From NCBI GenBank assembly GCA_030848705.1, contig CM061236.1:55819481-55883480 (forward strand): a DNA stretch of 64,000 nt. Direction: 5' to 3'. Under the pieces are notes generated by a model that did not search any database, was not told the DNA's origin, and was given only the letters and a program-made list of their open reading frames with translations. The stretch comes from Heracleum sosnowskyi (taxonomy: Eukaryota; Streptophyta; Magnoliopsida; Apiales; Apiaceae). Every line of letters starts with the position of its first letter. Position 1 is the stretch's first letter. Of the stretch, positions 19,436 through 31,836 are shown in pieces. The translations under genes were made by a program, and so were the position numbers.

Positions 19436-22400
19436 AGAAAAAGGAAAAATGTGTTAGTCATGGATAGTGGATGTTCTGTGGACATGACTGGAAACAAAGC
19501 CCTGTTATCAGAATATGAGGAAAAAGCTGGCCCAACTGTGTCTTATGGAGATGGCAACATTGGACAAACTTTGGGATATGGCAATATAATCATTGGAAAT
19601 GTCATCATTGAAAAAGTAGCTCTAGTGAAGGGACTAAAACACAACCTGTTGAGTATTAGTCAAATCACTGACAGAGGTTATCATGTCAACTTCTATTCCA
19701 CACATTGTGAAGTAGTCAGCAAAGCATCAAGAAAGGTTGCACTCACTGGCTACAAGCATGGTAACATTTATGAAGCCAACATTCAAGCAAATACTAATGG
19801 CTCTCCTACTTGTCTCATCAGTAAAGCATCAGTAGATGAAAGTTGGAATTGGCACAAGAAGCTTTCTCATCTCAACTTCAGCAATATCAATGAGTTGGTT
19901 AAGAAAGATTTGGTTAGAGGATTGCCTAAAGCTTTGTATACTTCTGATGGACTCTGTGATGCATGTCAAAAAGCTAAACAGAGAAGGACATCATTCAAGA
20001 GTAAATCTGAATCCTCTATTGGTGAACCATATCACATGTTACATCTTGATCTATTTGGACCAGTCAACATAATGTCCATCAGTAAGAAAAGGTACACTCT
20101 TGTTATTGTTGATGAATACTCTAGATTCACATGGGTGTACTTTCTGCACAGAAAAGATGAGACTCCTGAAATTCTGTTGGACCATGTGAGAATGATTGAG
20201 ACTGGCTCAAAGTATAAAGTCAAGATACTGAGGAGTGATAATGGTACTGAGTTCAAGAATTCAAAGATGGAAGAGTTCTGCAAATACAAATGAATTATTC
20301 AACAATTCTCTGCTCCTGGCACACCCCAGCAAAATGGAGTAGTAGAAAGGAAAAATAGAACTCTTATTGAAGCTGGCAGAACTATGTTGGAAGAAGTTAA
20401 ATTGCCTACATATTTCTGGGCAGAAGTAGTCAACACAGCATGCTATACACAAAATCTCACATTGATAAACAGACATGGTGTAACTCCCTATCAAATGCTC
20501 AAGGAGAAGAAACCTAGTTTGAAGCATCTGCATGTGTTTGGCTGTAAGTGTTTTGTTCTCAGAACTCATCCTGAACAGCTAGGGAAATTTGAAACAAAGG
20601 CTGATGAGGGAATTTTCATTGGCTATCATGCATTAAGAGCCTTTAGAGTTTTCAATTTGAGAACAAGGACTGTCATGGAGTCAATACATGTATCTTTTGA
20701 TGATAAAAAGATAACAGGAATTGATGAAGACTCACATGATAGGTTGATTTTTGAAAATGAAGCTACCAAGGAACCTGAAGAAATGGAATCAGATACTGAT
20801 ACACCATCAGATACTGATGGGTCATCAAATCCTGATGATCCATCAAATCCTGATGACTCACCAAATCCTGATGGAGCACCAAATACTGATGGTGCTAATA
20901 CTGATGATGCAAATAATGATGACACATCTAGTAGTGCAAATGTTGAGGGGGAGCAACAGCAATCTACTACAAATACTGAGTCTACTCAATCATCAAGGGA
21001 AAATTCTTCAGATACCGATTCAAGTGACAATCCTGATAATGCATCAGGAGGTGATAACAACAATTCAGGGGGAGCTTCTTCTGAAGCAAATTCTTCTAAT
21101 CAAGATAACACCAATCCAGGGGGAGCATCTACTTCAAGGAATAATTTACCACCAGCAAGGAAATGGACAAGAGATCATACTCCTAATTTGATAATTGGAG
21201 ATCATGATGCAGGTGTTAAAACAAGAAGTGCAACTGAGAATGAATGTCTATATCACAATTTTATATCCAAGGAGGAGCCTAATAAAGTTGAAGATGCACT
21301 TAAGGATGTTGATTGGGTTACTGCAATGCAAGAAGAATTGAATGAATTTGAAAGGAATGAAGTCTGGAAACTGGTACCAAGACCAAAGAATAGGTCAATC
21401 GTTGGTACAAAATGGATTTTCAAGAATAAGACTGATTCAGATGGTGTAATAATCAGAAACAAAGCAAGGCTAGTTGCAAAGGGGTATTCTCAACAAGAAG
21501 GAATTGATTATGATGAAACTTTTGCTCATGTTGCAAGACTAGAAGCCATCAGGATCTTTCTGGCTTATGCAGCTCACAAGAAATTCAAGGTTTTCCAGAT
21601 GGATGTAAAAAGTGCTTTCTTAAATGGTGAACTAAAGGAAGAAGTTTATGTTGAACAACCTCCTGGTTTCATTGATCCTAAATATCCAAATCATGTTTAC
21701 AGATTGGATAAGGCACTTTATGGACTAAAGCAACCTCCAAGAGCATGGTATGAAACCCTAGCTCAATTCTTACTGGAAAGTGGTTTCAAAAGAGGTACTA
21801 TTGATAAAACTCTATTTTACTTGAATCATGGTAAGGATTTGCTTTTAGTTCAGATTTATGTTGATGATATCATTTTTGGGTCAATAAACAATAAGCTGTG
21901 TGAAAAGTTTTCTAAGCTTATGCAGTCAAGATATCAAATGAGCATGATGGGAGAAATGAGTTACTTTCTTGGTCTTCAAGTTAAACAGACTGATGATGGT
22001 ATTTTTATCAATCAGTCAAAGTATACAAGGAATTTATTGAAAAGGTTTAACATGCAAGATTGTGCTACTGCAAGTACTCCTATTGCTACAGCTACCAAAC
22101 TTGATCCTGATCAAGGTGCTGAGGTAGATGTAACTCACTACAGAGGGATGATTGGCTCTTTTTTGTATCTTACTACAAGTAGACCAGATATCATGTTTGC
22201 AACCTGTCTGTGTGCAAGATTTCAAGCAAAACCTAGGGAACCCCATCTGATTGCAGTCAAAAGAATTTTCAGATATCTCAAAGGCACTCCTTCACTTGGC
22301 CTTTGGTATGCAAGGGAATCAGATTTTGGGTTGTGTGGTTATTCAGATGCTGATTTTGCAGGATGCAAGTTAGACAGGAAAAGTACTTCAGGAAGTTGTC

Positions 22401-22870
22401 AGTTTTTGGGTGGTAGACTAATTTCTTGGTTCATTAAAAAGCAAAAGTCTATCTCTACTTCAACTGCAGAAGCTGAGTACATTGCTGCAAGAAGTTTTTG
22501 TGCTCGGATAATGTGGATGAGAAATCAGTTGTTAGATTTTGGCCTGTCATACTCCAAAATCCCTATTTATTGTGATAACCAAAGTGCTATTGCAATGACA
22601 GGAAATCCAGTTCAACATTCTCTTACTAAACACATCAGTATTAGATATCACTTCATAAGAGAACAGGTTCTGGAAGGAACAATTGAACTTCACTTTGTTC
22701 CTACTGATCCACAACTAGCTGATATATTCACCAAGCCACTGCCTGAAGCTACTTTCAATAAGTTGGTGAATGAACTTGGAATGATGAACTTTGAGAATTT
22801 TTTAGGAAAGCTACAGAGAGGAAATCCTGATGATTATCAAGTCCTGATGGTCATTCTTCAAGGTATGTAA
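19430..22870 (+). pseudogene. Element A pol polyprotein with one nonsense codon
   Basis: Protease MDSGCSVDMTG at the start; pre-integrase HHCC (WNWHKKLSHLNF, CDACQK); integrase HLDLFGPVN, SDNGTEFKN and VVERK; reverse transcriptase with MDVKSAF and YVDDI; RNase H with SDADFAGCK, TAEAEYIAA and CDN. A TGA at 20291-20293 splits the frame in integrase, where element E has a Gly codon; the same frame stays open on both sides. FAPVARLEA of most copia RTs is FAHVARLEA here. The linker near 20790-20930 is expanded with SNPDD-type repeats made from the element's AATCCTGAT motif. It is unlikely to be active. Confidence 0.9.
20790..20930. repeat. AATCCTGATGA repeat tract in A pol linker
   Basis: About ten imperfect copies of (A)ATCCTGATG or ATACTGATG, spaced about 15 bp, encode a run of NPDD/NPDG/NTDG. 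This is the same position in pol (between integrase and RT) where element E carries its own, different motif. Confidence 0.85.
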
Positions 22871-23299
22871 TTTTGATCAAATCCTGATAGGACACAATCC
22901 TGACAGGAAGTCAACTGGTCAATCCTGATGTACAGGTCAGTATTTCGTTGCTTAATTTGTGCCTGATTTTTCGTCAATTACTGATGAGAAACGTTTGAGT
23001 TTTAGTTGGACAACTGTATGCGCGCGTGTGTCACACTAATAGATATATACATATAGATACACATAAAAAGCGGTGCAGTTATGTTTAATTACGCATGTAA
23101 TTTGTCCACTAATCATTTATGCACTAATCACAGCATGCCACCTGTCACTGAGAGTAATATTTTGTTTTAACAAAATACATTTGATTTTCCAAATTACCGT
23201 TTACTCTCTAATCATCAGTTTTTCATCTTCTTTCTCTCTCTATGTGCTCAAGAACCCTAATTTCTAAATCTCAATTCTCAAGTTTACAATACTGTTTTA
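22871..23299 (+). other. Element A spacer between pol and extra ORF
   Basis: A 429-bp non-coding spacer. 22875-22945 holds several AATCCTGA(T/C) words. A CT-rich stretch follows near 23215-23250 and leads to the ATG of the extra ORF at 23300. This corresponds to the motif-rich spacer of element E at 11571-12111. Confidence 0.55.
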
Positions 23300-26200
23300 A
23301 TGGCGTTTTCATCATTCATGAACAAGCAGACAGTAATTAGTGGTGTTACTTTTGCCACTAATAATTTTGTAGTCGTTCTATCTCATCAGGATTTGCCCTA
23401 TGAGTTCCACATAATCCAAGATTTTCTTACTTCAAGCCCATTGAAGTATGCTCTAACAGAACCTGCGAGTGTTTCTCTTAAGTCTGTGATGCATGTATGG
23501 AACACAGCTGTTTTTGGCAAAGGGCCAACTGGTAATGTATTGATGCAGTTTGAATTCAATGGTGTTACTCATCATGTCACTCCAACTGTTATAGAAAAGG
23601 CACTGCATTTGCCAATTCTGGGTGACAATGTTCCTGATACTGTTACAGACTCTACAATTTTTGAGTTTGTCACAAAGTTGGGTTACAATGGTGAGGTCAA
23701 GAGGTATAGAAGCCTCTTCAGGACAAAGCTTAAAAGGGAGTGGAATTTCTTTTTTGACACAATCATCAGATGCTTCCTGAATAAGACATCGAATTTTGAT
23801 GCTCTGCCATCAGGATCTCTAAAGATTGGGTACTCTCGTATCTACTCTCAAGTTTTTGATTATGGCTCATTTGTTTTGAAAGCTTTAAGTGATAGAAAAG
23901 CAGATAAGTTAGGTTATGTCTGTTTTATTCGATTTTTCCAATTAATATTCTGTCACTTATGTCCTAATGTTGTCTTTGAAGAAGATGTGATTCTACCAAT
24001 TTGTAGAATTACATAAAATAATTTGAAGTCCTTAGTCAACAGTGATAAGGCAAATGGTTTCACAGGCAATGCCTATATTCCTGATGAGGTCAGGCTTTTA
24101 TTGAAAGAGAAAATGCCTACTCAATATGGATCAGTTTCTGATGCTATGGGGCAAGGCCAATCACACCTTGTTCCTGACACAAGCATCCAACCCAAACAGT
24201 CTAAACAATCAACTGCCACCTCTAATGTCTCTCAAAAGACTTTAGTTGTAAAATCAAAGAAATCAGCTAGATCTGATGTGTTTGGAAGACAATCAGGATC
24301 AAAGGATTCTTCTTCTACACCACTCACTCAAAAGAAGTTACAAGGGGTCCTGGTGAAGAAGGTTGCCAAGGGTGTTGAGGTTGTTTCTGTGAAAAGGAAG
24401 TTAGTTCTAAGGGATGAGACTGATTCCGAGGATGATATGCCAATATACTCTAAGTTGAAGATAAACAAGGAAGTTGTTGATACTGCTATTGTAGCCGTGG
24501 CACCATCATCTAAGTCACAGAAGAAAAGGAAATTATCAAAGAGCAGGTATCATATTCCTTTAGAAAAGAAGCAGGATACTGATGGACAGGATACTTCAAT
24601 TCCTGATGAGCAGTCAAATCCTGATGCTCAAGCAAATCCTGACGTTGGTAATCCTGATGGTACTTCAAGTAAAGTTGTCTCTATTTCAGACTCTCCAGCC
24701 AAAGCCTTTCCAACAACAAGACATGTTGATATTTCATAGGAGAAGTTTGGTGTTGCTGCTTCCAATCTTGGGTTTACACATCCAATGGAGAAGAAGAGGA
24801 AGGCAGAAGAGAAGATCTTCCAGAGACAAAAGAAACTGAAGGGATCAAGCCCACAAGAACCTGAACCTCAAAGTGGTTCAGCAGCTATTGATGATCCAGC
24901 CACACAAGAACCACTCACTCAAAGTGTGAGTGAAGGCATAGCTGAAGGAATGGTCACACAAGAACCATTTTCTCAAAGGGAGAATGCAGACATTCACATT
25001 CCTGCCACACAAGAACCATCTTCTCAATGTGAAGATGCAGGTCAAACAGCTACAGTTTCAGAGAAGTTTCCTGACAATGCTCAAGGGGCTTCTGATATTC
25101 CTGAAATGGAAAGATTGGTCGAGGACGCTGTGAATGAGCGAAGTCCACAAGAACCTTTAACTCAAAGTGTTAAAGCAGCTTCTGAACCTCAGGCTCCACA
25201 AGAACCATTGGTAGCAAATACTGATGCATGCCAATCAAATCCTGACGGCGTTGCTCCTGATGCTAGTGGTGCTCCTGATGCTGAGCCAATCCTGATACAA
25301 CCACTTAGGTCAAGACCAATGACAGATTCTATCACAGCATCATAGGATAAACTTAAAGGTATTGTTATTCCTGGCCCTGATGTTACTCATGATTCTGATG
25401 CTGATGATAGTGATGATAGTGATGATGATAATCAAGATGAGAAGGATCAGCTTGCTACATCAATTAAATCTAGTCTTGGAACCAACTTTGGTTCTTCAAG
25501 CACTTTCATGAATGGCAAGGAAAAGGATCTTAGACAAGACTTTTCTGGTCCTTCACCAATTGATCCAGCTGAGCTTCTGAGAAAAGATGAATGGGAGAAT
25601 GAATGGTATAGATCTTATAACTCTGTTAGTTTTCCCTGTGCATTGGAACATGCTGCTCATGCTGCCTGAATCATTGAGAATGAAGATATGAAGAATCATT
25701 TGAAGGCTACAACTCTTTTATCCAAAAGCCTCAAGCATGAAATTGATTCTGTCAAAGAAACAACTGAAAGAGTGAGGACTGATATTTCTCAGAACTTTAC
25801 AAAGGTGCCTACTGTTCTTCAACTCAGGGTCGTAGAATCCCAAGTTAAGTCAATCAGTAATGAACAGTCTTTCATCAACAGCAGAATTGATTCTCTTGAT
25901 TCTAAGGTAACTGATATACAAACCTCTCTTGCCTTGATTTTAAATCTCTTAAATCCTGATGTCAAAAATGGGGAGAAGGTAATTCAGACAAAATGTACAC
26001 CTGATCTAGTATTGAGAAAGGACAATGATGATGATCATACTGGAAATAATTTTGATGATATGGTATTACAAGGAGAAACCTCTGATGCTGCTATGATGAA
26101 GTCTACAATTCAAACTTCTCAAAGTCAAACAATGCAGTCAACTCATGTTTCTGATTCTGGAGTTAAGACAGTAAGGACACTGGTGAAATCTCAGATCCTG

Positions 26201-27902
26201 ACGGAAGATCAAATCCTGACAAGTGATCAAATCCTGATAGCTGATCAAATCCTGACGCCTGGTCATAAACATACACTCTCTACCATTCCTGAAGGTGATG
26301 AAGATGTTCTAATTGCAAATCCTGAAGATGCTGCTAACTTATTCCAGAAGTTCAAAACAAGAGATGGTAATGTTGTTACTCTTTATCACACTGATAAGAG
26401 AGTTCAACAGTTATTTGCAAGGAAGGCACTTTCTACTGCTAGTGAAGAATATCCTGATCTCTCACATGAAGAATTTCTAAATCAACAGAGATAAATGATG
26501 GAGAGTTTTAAGAATCCTGCTCCTGCTAGAGGTAGAGGAGGCAGAGGTAGAAGAGGTGCAAGAAGAAGTGCAAATAGAGGAAGAAGCTCATCAACTCAAC
26601 ATATGCCTAGACAGACAAGGTCTAGAAGTCTAAGAATAGAAGAAATTCCTGAGCCTACTCAAATTCAAGTAGTTCTTGACAAGTCTACTTTTGGTGATGA
26701 TGGAATTATTGAAGAAGTACCTGAATTGAGAAGAAGATCAAGACAATCAACACTCATCAGTAATACAACTCAAATTCCAGATTCTAATCCTGACATTGTT
26801 CCTGACACTATTCAAGATCCTGATGAATCTGAAATTCTACAAGAGGTTGATTTGTTAATATTATCCACTGTGGTTGATTCTCACAATAGTGAAGTTGATG
26901 AAGAAGAAGAAGCAAGAAGAAGAAAGATAACAAGAACAACAAATAGAGATTTCAATCTCTATGTACAAAAGCCTTAAACTCTCAAATAGAAGGTTGTGGA
27001 GAAATTCAAGTAGACAACAACCTGAGTTGGAAAGAAGTTATGCTTTTGAGAAAGAAAAAGACAAGAAGTGGAAACACATTGACACACTTAGGTGTGATAG
27101 ACCTATCAATTTTCAGTCTGGTGGAGTTATAACAAGTGCTTCCAGTGTTGCTAATTTTTCTGATTCATATAGATCAAAAGCACTCTGGTTACAGATGTTC
27201 TCAAATCTAAGGCAAATGACAAACAACTCAAGAGGAGGTATTGGACACAGGGATGCTGAATTTCTGAATATACCACATGTTGATCCTCATGCCTTGACTG
27301 AAATTGGAGGTATTTTAACTTCTGAACACCTGAACAATTTATTAGCTGTTGATATAGTTATAGATTGTCATGATGGTAATGAAAAGAAAGAGAAACTTCT
27401 GTACTTTATGAAAAATGGTAGTGTGAAGATTCTATCCATTCAAGATTTATTAGTGAAGACTACAAAGGAACTGAAATATGTTCATTATCTGCTAAAATGG
27501 AAGAATGAAGTGTGCAAGGTATTGAGTGATATGATTTTGTCAACAATTAGAAGAAGACTGGATGGAGGTAGAAATTTCAATGGTGATTATACTCCCATGT
27601 ACTTAAATCTGAGAGGTCAAGATGTGGAAATGCAAAGGGGCGCTGCTGTTAAAGAAATGACCTTTGGCATGACTCAGCTTACTCTTAATCCTGATGGGAA
27701 GGAAATTGCTTATCTTTTGCTTGAAGAGCACAGTCTACAAAGAAGCTCTATACAGAATCTCAAAGCAGCTATCTTTCAGATAAATGAGGAAGTTGAAGAA
27801 CTCAAGGATCTTAAAGAAAGATTAATTCAAATTCTTGAAGACAAAGAAGAAAGACTATTGTCAAACTTATTGAAGATGAATTTATTCTATCAAAGAATCT
27901 GA
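23300..27902 (+). pseudogene. Element A extra ORF after pol, decayed
   Basis: One original frame from ATG 23300 is broken by TAA 24014, TAG 24737, TAG 25343, TGA 25667 and TAA 26492, with a frame change near 26970 leading into 26961-27902. The N-terminal 230 residues are related to the extra ORF of element E (both contain SNFDAL). The middle is Ser/Gln/Pro-rich with repeated (T/S)QEP(L)(T)QS and NPD/QIL repeats. An Arg/Gly-rich block lies near 26515-26600. The conserved C-terminal domain (PINFQSGGV ... LLLEEHSLQRSS, coiled-coil tail) matches the element C fragment. At least two stops sit where CAG would give a plausible Gln. Function unknown; no signal or membrane segment. Confidence 0.8.
26188..26262. 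repeat. AATCCTGA repeats in a second reading frame
   Basis: Four AGATCAAATCCTGAC-type units about 18 bp apart encode DQILT/DQILI. The same DNA word is read as NPD elsewhere in the element. Confidence 0.85.
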
Positions 27903-27995
27903 ACAGATAAGTTGTTATTGTAAATACTTGTACATTTTGTAAATAAGTTTTTGACATCATTGAATCTAGAAATTTATACTTTATTTTACAAAGTA

Positions 27996-28011
27996 TAAGA
28001 TTGGGGGAGAT
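27996..28011 (+). other. Element A polypurine tract
   Basis: AAGATTGGGGGAGAT immediately before the 3' LTR; identical in element C (about 32718-32732) and complementary to the tract of E. Confidence 0.85.
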
Positions 28012-28577
28012 TGTTAGATCAGGATTCAATGATCGTCATGATCTAGATTCAACTGATCAGGATTGCTGACGTCATCAGTATTGCATGGTCATCAGTATTG
28101 CTCAAGCGTCAGTATCAGGATTGTCATCATGATGTATATCAGGACTGTGATCAGGATTGATCATCAGGACTGGAAACTGATCAGGATTACAACTTCGAGT
28201 TATTTATGGAGTCTAGTTAAAGAAGGAAAGGTTATTTTGTCGGTTCCTAGTTTATAGGAATGTAGCTGTCAATTTAGGATATGTTTCAATCCCTGTAATT
28301 GATTAGGACTTATCTTGTAATTGATAGATAAGCCGTGTAGTATATAAACACAGCTTATGTTTTGATTTATATCGGAGATAATATACACGAGTATTTTTGT
28401 AACCTAGAAGCTCTCAAGAACATCAGAATTTCTTGAGAGAGTTTGTAACAGTTTTATATCAGATTTAATAAAGCTGTTATTATTCTTTCATATCTGTGAT
28501 ACATAATTTATTAAGTCGAGAATCTTATACAATTGTATTCAACCCCCCCTTCTACAATTGTTTATTACTGGGCAACA
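28012..28577 (+). repeat. Element A 3' LTR
   Basis: 566 bp, TGTTAGATC...GGGCAACA. It differs from the 5' LTR by about 19 substitutions counted by eye, an extra C in the poly-C run, and a 17-bp tandem duplication of CATCAGTATTG(C). TATATAAAC is retained. Confidence 0.92.
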
Positions 28578-30599
28578 CTGTTCTTTTTAGCCTTTCTAAC
28601 CTTATTGCCTATATCAGTTTTAGGTAATTCAGTTTTTACTGACTTCCTAGGCAACTTAGTTTTTATCTCTATTTCCTTCAGCATATCCTCCTCAAGCAAT
28701 TCTTGTCTTATGATTAGATCATCCTCATTTAAAAGTGCTGGAAACGGCTTAACAAAAACTGGACAATCAACATTCTTAAGAACATGTGGAGTATTCTTCT
28801 TGACAGCTGAAGATGTCACAGGAAATTCCACAATCTTCTTTCCAGTTTTCTTGTTGTATTCAAATCCTATAACAGTTTTATTCCCTAAGGTCTGAGTATC
28901 AATTATTTCCTTAGCAATTAGGGCGGAGTTCTTATATGCATTTAGTTTCAAATCTAGATCTGAAATCTGCTTCCTGAGGATTGTCTCTATTTCATCATTA
29001 CACTTGACCTTGTTCTCTAAGTACTAATTTTTCTGTTTAAGATCTTCTAATGTGACAGCTACAAGCATTAGTTCTTCATTCTTAGATTCTAGATTTTTAA
29101 TCTTAAGAACTAACTTAGCATTTTCAATTTCTGATGCTAGCATGCTTGTGTGTACATTAAACAATTCTACACTAAGATCTTGCACAGTTTTCTTGTACTC
29201 AGAATTAGACATGTCAATTGTTGTTAAGATAGGTACCTGAGATGATGGTGGTGATTCCTCTGAGGAGTCGGCCATTAGGGGCAAGATTTACATACTCTTC
29301 CTATTCATCCGAATCAGTATCATCCCTACTTTTACCCTCTGCAATATAAGCTTTTCCTTTCTGCTTTCCAGATAAGGTTTCCAGTTGTTGTTTCAGCTTA
29401 ACATTCTCTTTCTTCAACTCATCATAAGAATCTTTCTTCTCATAGACATCTTTCCTGTCTCTTGCTTGACGAGGCTTCCGACATTCAGTGGCGAAATGCC
29501 CTAACTCATTGCAGTTGTAGCATCTTGATTTGCTTCTATCAATCATGCCAGTCTTGTAGCCTCCCTTAAAGCCAGTGCATGGTGAATACTTGCTTTTCTG
29601 AAATCTGTTGGTTGAGCCCTTGAACTTGTACTTAGGGTTTCTCTTGAAATGAATGTGGCTAAACTTTGCAGCTAAGTACGCCATGGTTTTGTCTTCCATT
29701 TGCTCAAGCTCTTCTAGGGTGTAGTAATCACTTTCATCAACACCAAGATTCACAGAATCCATTTCAGCTTCTATAATCACCTCTTTTCCAGCTCTAGGGG
29801 TTTGAACCTGAATATCAGAAGTTGTTGGTTCATCCACTACAAGTGCTGCTGATCTTGCGAGTGCAGAATTCTTGTTGTCCACCGTCCCTGGTCCGTAGAT
29901 TATCACTCTTTGTTCTTGCTCCATCTCATAAGTTTTAAGCTTGCCATATATCATCTCCAATGGCATCTTAGTAAAGTCAATTCTTTCCCTTATGGATGAG
30001 GACTTGTGTTCTACATGATGGGGCAGTGTCATCATGAACTTCATGTTTGTCTCTCTCAGAGGATAGGTCTTCCCTTTCATGGTCAACTCATTTAACAGCT
30101 TAGTATACTTCTCAAAGACCTGAGTTATACTTTCTCCAGGAAGTGACCTAAATGATTCATATTGAGAAGTCAGGATGTCCAATATGTTTTCCTGCACGTC
30201 TTCAGTTCCTTCCATTATCAAATTTATGGTATCCCACATTTGTTTCCCGCTCACACAGTTCATTAACTGATAACTCATTTCCTTGTCTGCGGAATCTGTC
30301 AATATCAGCATCAAACCTGTATCCAATCGAATCAGTTCTTTGTCTGTATCTGTGTACTCAGATAAATCCTTTGGGGTTGAGCCTTGAGGAATTCTGGTAC
30401 CGTCAGGTGCTGTAGATTCACTAACTGGTTTCATTGGTACAAACGGTCTGTTCTCTAATATGCCAATATACAACGGATTAGATGCCTTGATAAATAACAG
30501 CATCTTCATCTTCCACAAACCGAAATCATCTCTAGTGAAGGGGGGAACTTTAATACCAACAGTTGTCTTTGGAGCACTCATGGTTTCTGAAAATTTCAA
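28578..30599 (-). pseudogene. Element B gag, N-terminal and central part
   Basis: The minus-strand frame from 30599 (a more likely start is the Met of SAPKTTVG, near 30581) encodes the copia gag domain (VGIKVPPFTRDDFGLWKMKM), a long helical region and zinc knuckle CYNCNELGHFATEC, ending with TAG at 29301. The match then continues in another frame (29284-29024 and 28951-28578), with an additional in-frame TAG near 29024. Element A cuts it at 28578. The same protein resumes at 3410. It is the gag of the oldest complete layer visible and clearly non-functional. Confidence 0.85.
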
Positions 30600-30727
30600 A
30601 CTGTTTAAAATTCAAGAAATTCCAATCAAATGAAAATTTTTGAAAGTTAAATAATTTGCTTCAAATTTTCAAGCCTTGTTTGATTTTGGTCTCATTCACC
30701 GGATCTGATTTGTACGTCAATCAAATA

Positions 30728-30739
30728 GCTCTGATACCA
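30728..30739 (-). other. Element B primer-binding site
   Basis: GCTCTGATACCA on the + strand, the complement of the initiator tRNA-Met site, two bases from the LTR that begins at 30742. It fixes B on the minus strand. Confidence 0.9.
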
Positions 30740-30741
30740 AT

Positions 30742-31836
30742 TGTTAGGTCCAAAGTATCGTAGAAGGGGGGGTTGAATACGATATTCACAAATTATTTAA
30801 TTTCGTTCACGGATAAATCATTCAGTTCAACTACGAAATCAAATGAACCAAATCAAAACACGAGTCGGGGAATATATCGTTTTATAAATATAAACCGCGA
30901 GGGGTGCTACAAATCTAATCCGTAGATTAGCTTCAATGAGTTCAGGTTAACGTAATCAATACACACTTTCAAAATTAAGGCACTATAAATTTTCTCTAGT
31001 AATTGTTCTTGAGCTCTTAATTCTTCTGAGTAAATACGATCACAACTGCCAACCAACTGAAGAAGAACACTGTCTTCATTCTCTATTTGTAGTCTTTTGT
31101 TTTGAAAAACTATCGAACCAGAATCAAGATAATCCTGGCCGTCCATTTTTCAAATCAACCTGACACACAACTAAAATCTCACCTGCTCCTTCAATTAGAA
31201 AACCATCGAATGAATAAATAATTTCTCCTTCGATAGTTTTTAAATAAAAACTATCGAATGACAAATTACTTTTAAAAGGTTTTTCTAATAGATTCTCTTA
31301 ATCATATTCGATGGTTTTTCTTAAAAGAAAACCATCGAGCCTTTTCTTTTGTACTTTGATCTTTTGAAAATCCTTTTGAATTTCAGGGTGTTTTAGATTT
31401 AGACTTAAATCAATTTCTTCTGAGACGATAAAACATCTTGATCTTTTAAGTGCTGACACCTAGAGCAACTGGTCTGGTTCACAGATAAATAACACTTGAT
31501 CAATTCTTCTATGTCTTCAATTCAATGCTGCTGATAAGTCCTTTGTCGTTCCGGTTGCTTCAATTAAATCACTGAAACCCTGTGGTACTAACTCTAAACC
31601 ATTCATATACTTCTGTAGTCTTGAAAGTCTTGTTTCTTTATTTGTCACTGAGGCTTGAACATTTTAATGAACTTCTTTCCGTGACCTGTTTACGGACTTC
31701 AAGAATACATAACATATTTTGATTTTTTGAGTTTACCTTTTCTTCTTTACTTCTGGATTCCTGTGCTTCTTTTAATATTACTGTATGTCTTGTCCTTTGC
31801 TGAGTTGTAGTTATCTCTGTTACATCTTATGTTACA
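30742..31836 (-). repeat. Element B 5' LTR
   Basis: The + strand start is TGTTAGGTCC. The right end is placed at GTTACA (31831-31836), because the following bases align with the extra ORF of element A and so belong to element C; the exact end is uncertain by a few bases. Length is about 1.1 kb. A minus-strand TATA-like TTTATAAAAC lies near 30870-30890. Positions 31105-31340 carry about six ACTATCGA/ACCATCGA words in both orientations. The other LTR is outside the window. Confidence 0.8.

Larger units (their letters stand above)
3411..28577 (+). mobile_element. Element A: Sirevirus-like Ty1/copia retrotransposon, interrupted by element E
   Basis: Full-length element with 5' LTR 3411-3958, tRNA-iMet type primer-binding site 3961-3972, gag, pol, a long extra ORF after pol, polypurine tract near 27996-28011 and 3' LTR 28012-28577. 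Without E (5899-18986) it would be about 12.1 kb. The flanking 5 bp are ATGTT and CTGTT, a TSD with one mismatch, inside the gag of element B. By eye the LTRs differ at about 19 positions plus a 17-bp duplication in the 3' LTR, so the insertion is old compared with E. All three coding regions carry stops. The extra ORF and the multiple zinc knuckles fit the Sirevirus (Maximus) lineage. Confidence 0.9.
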
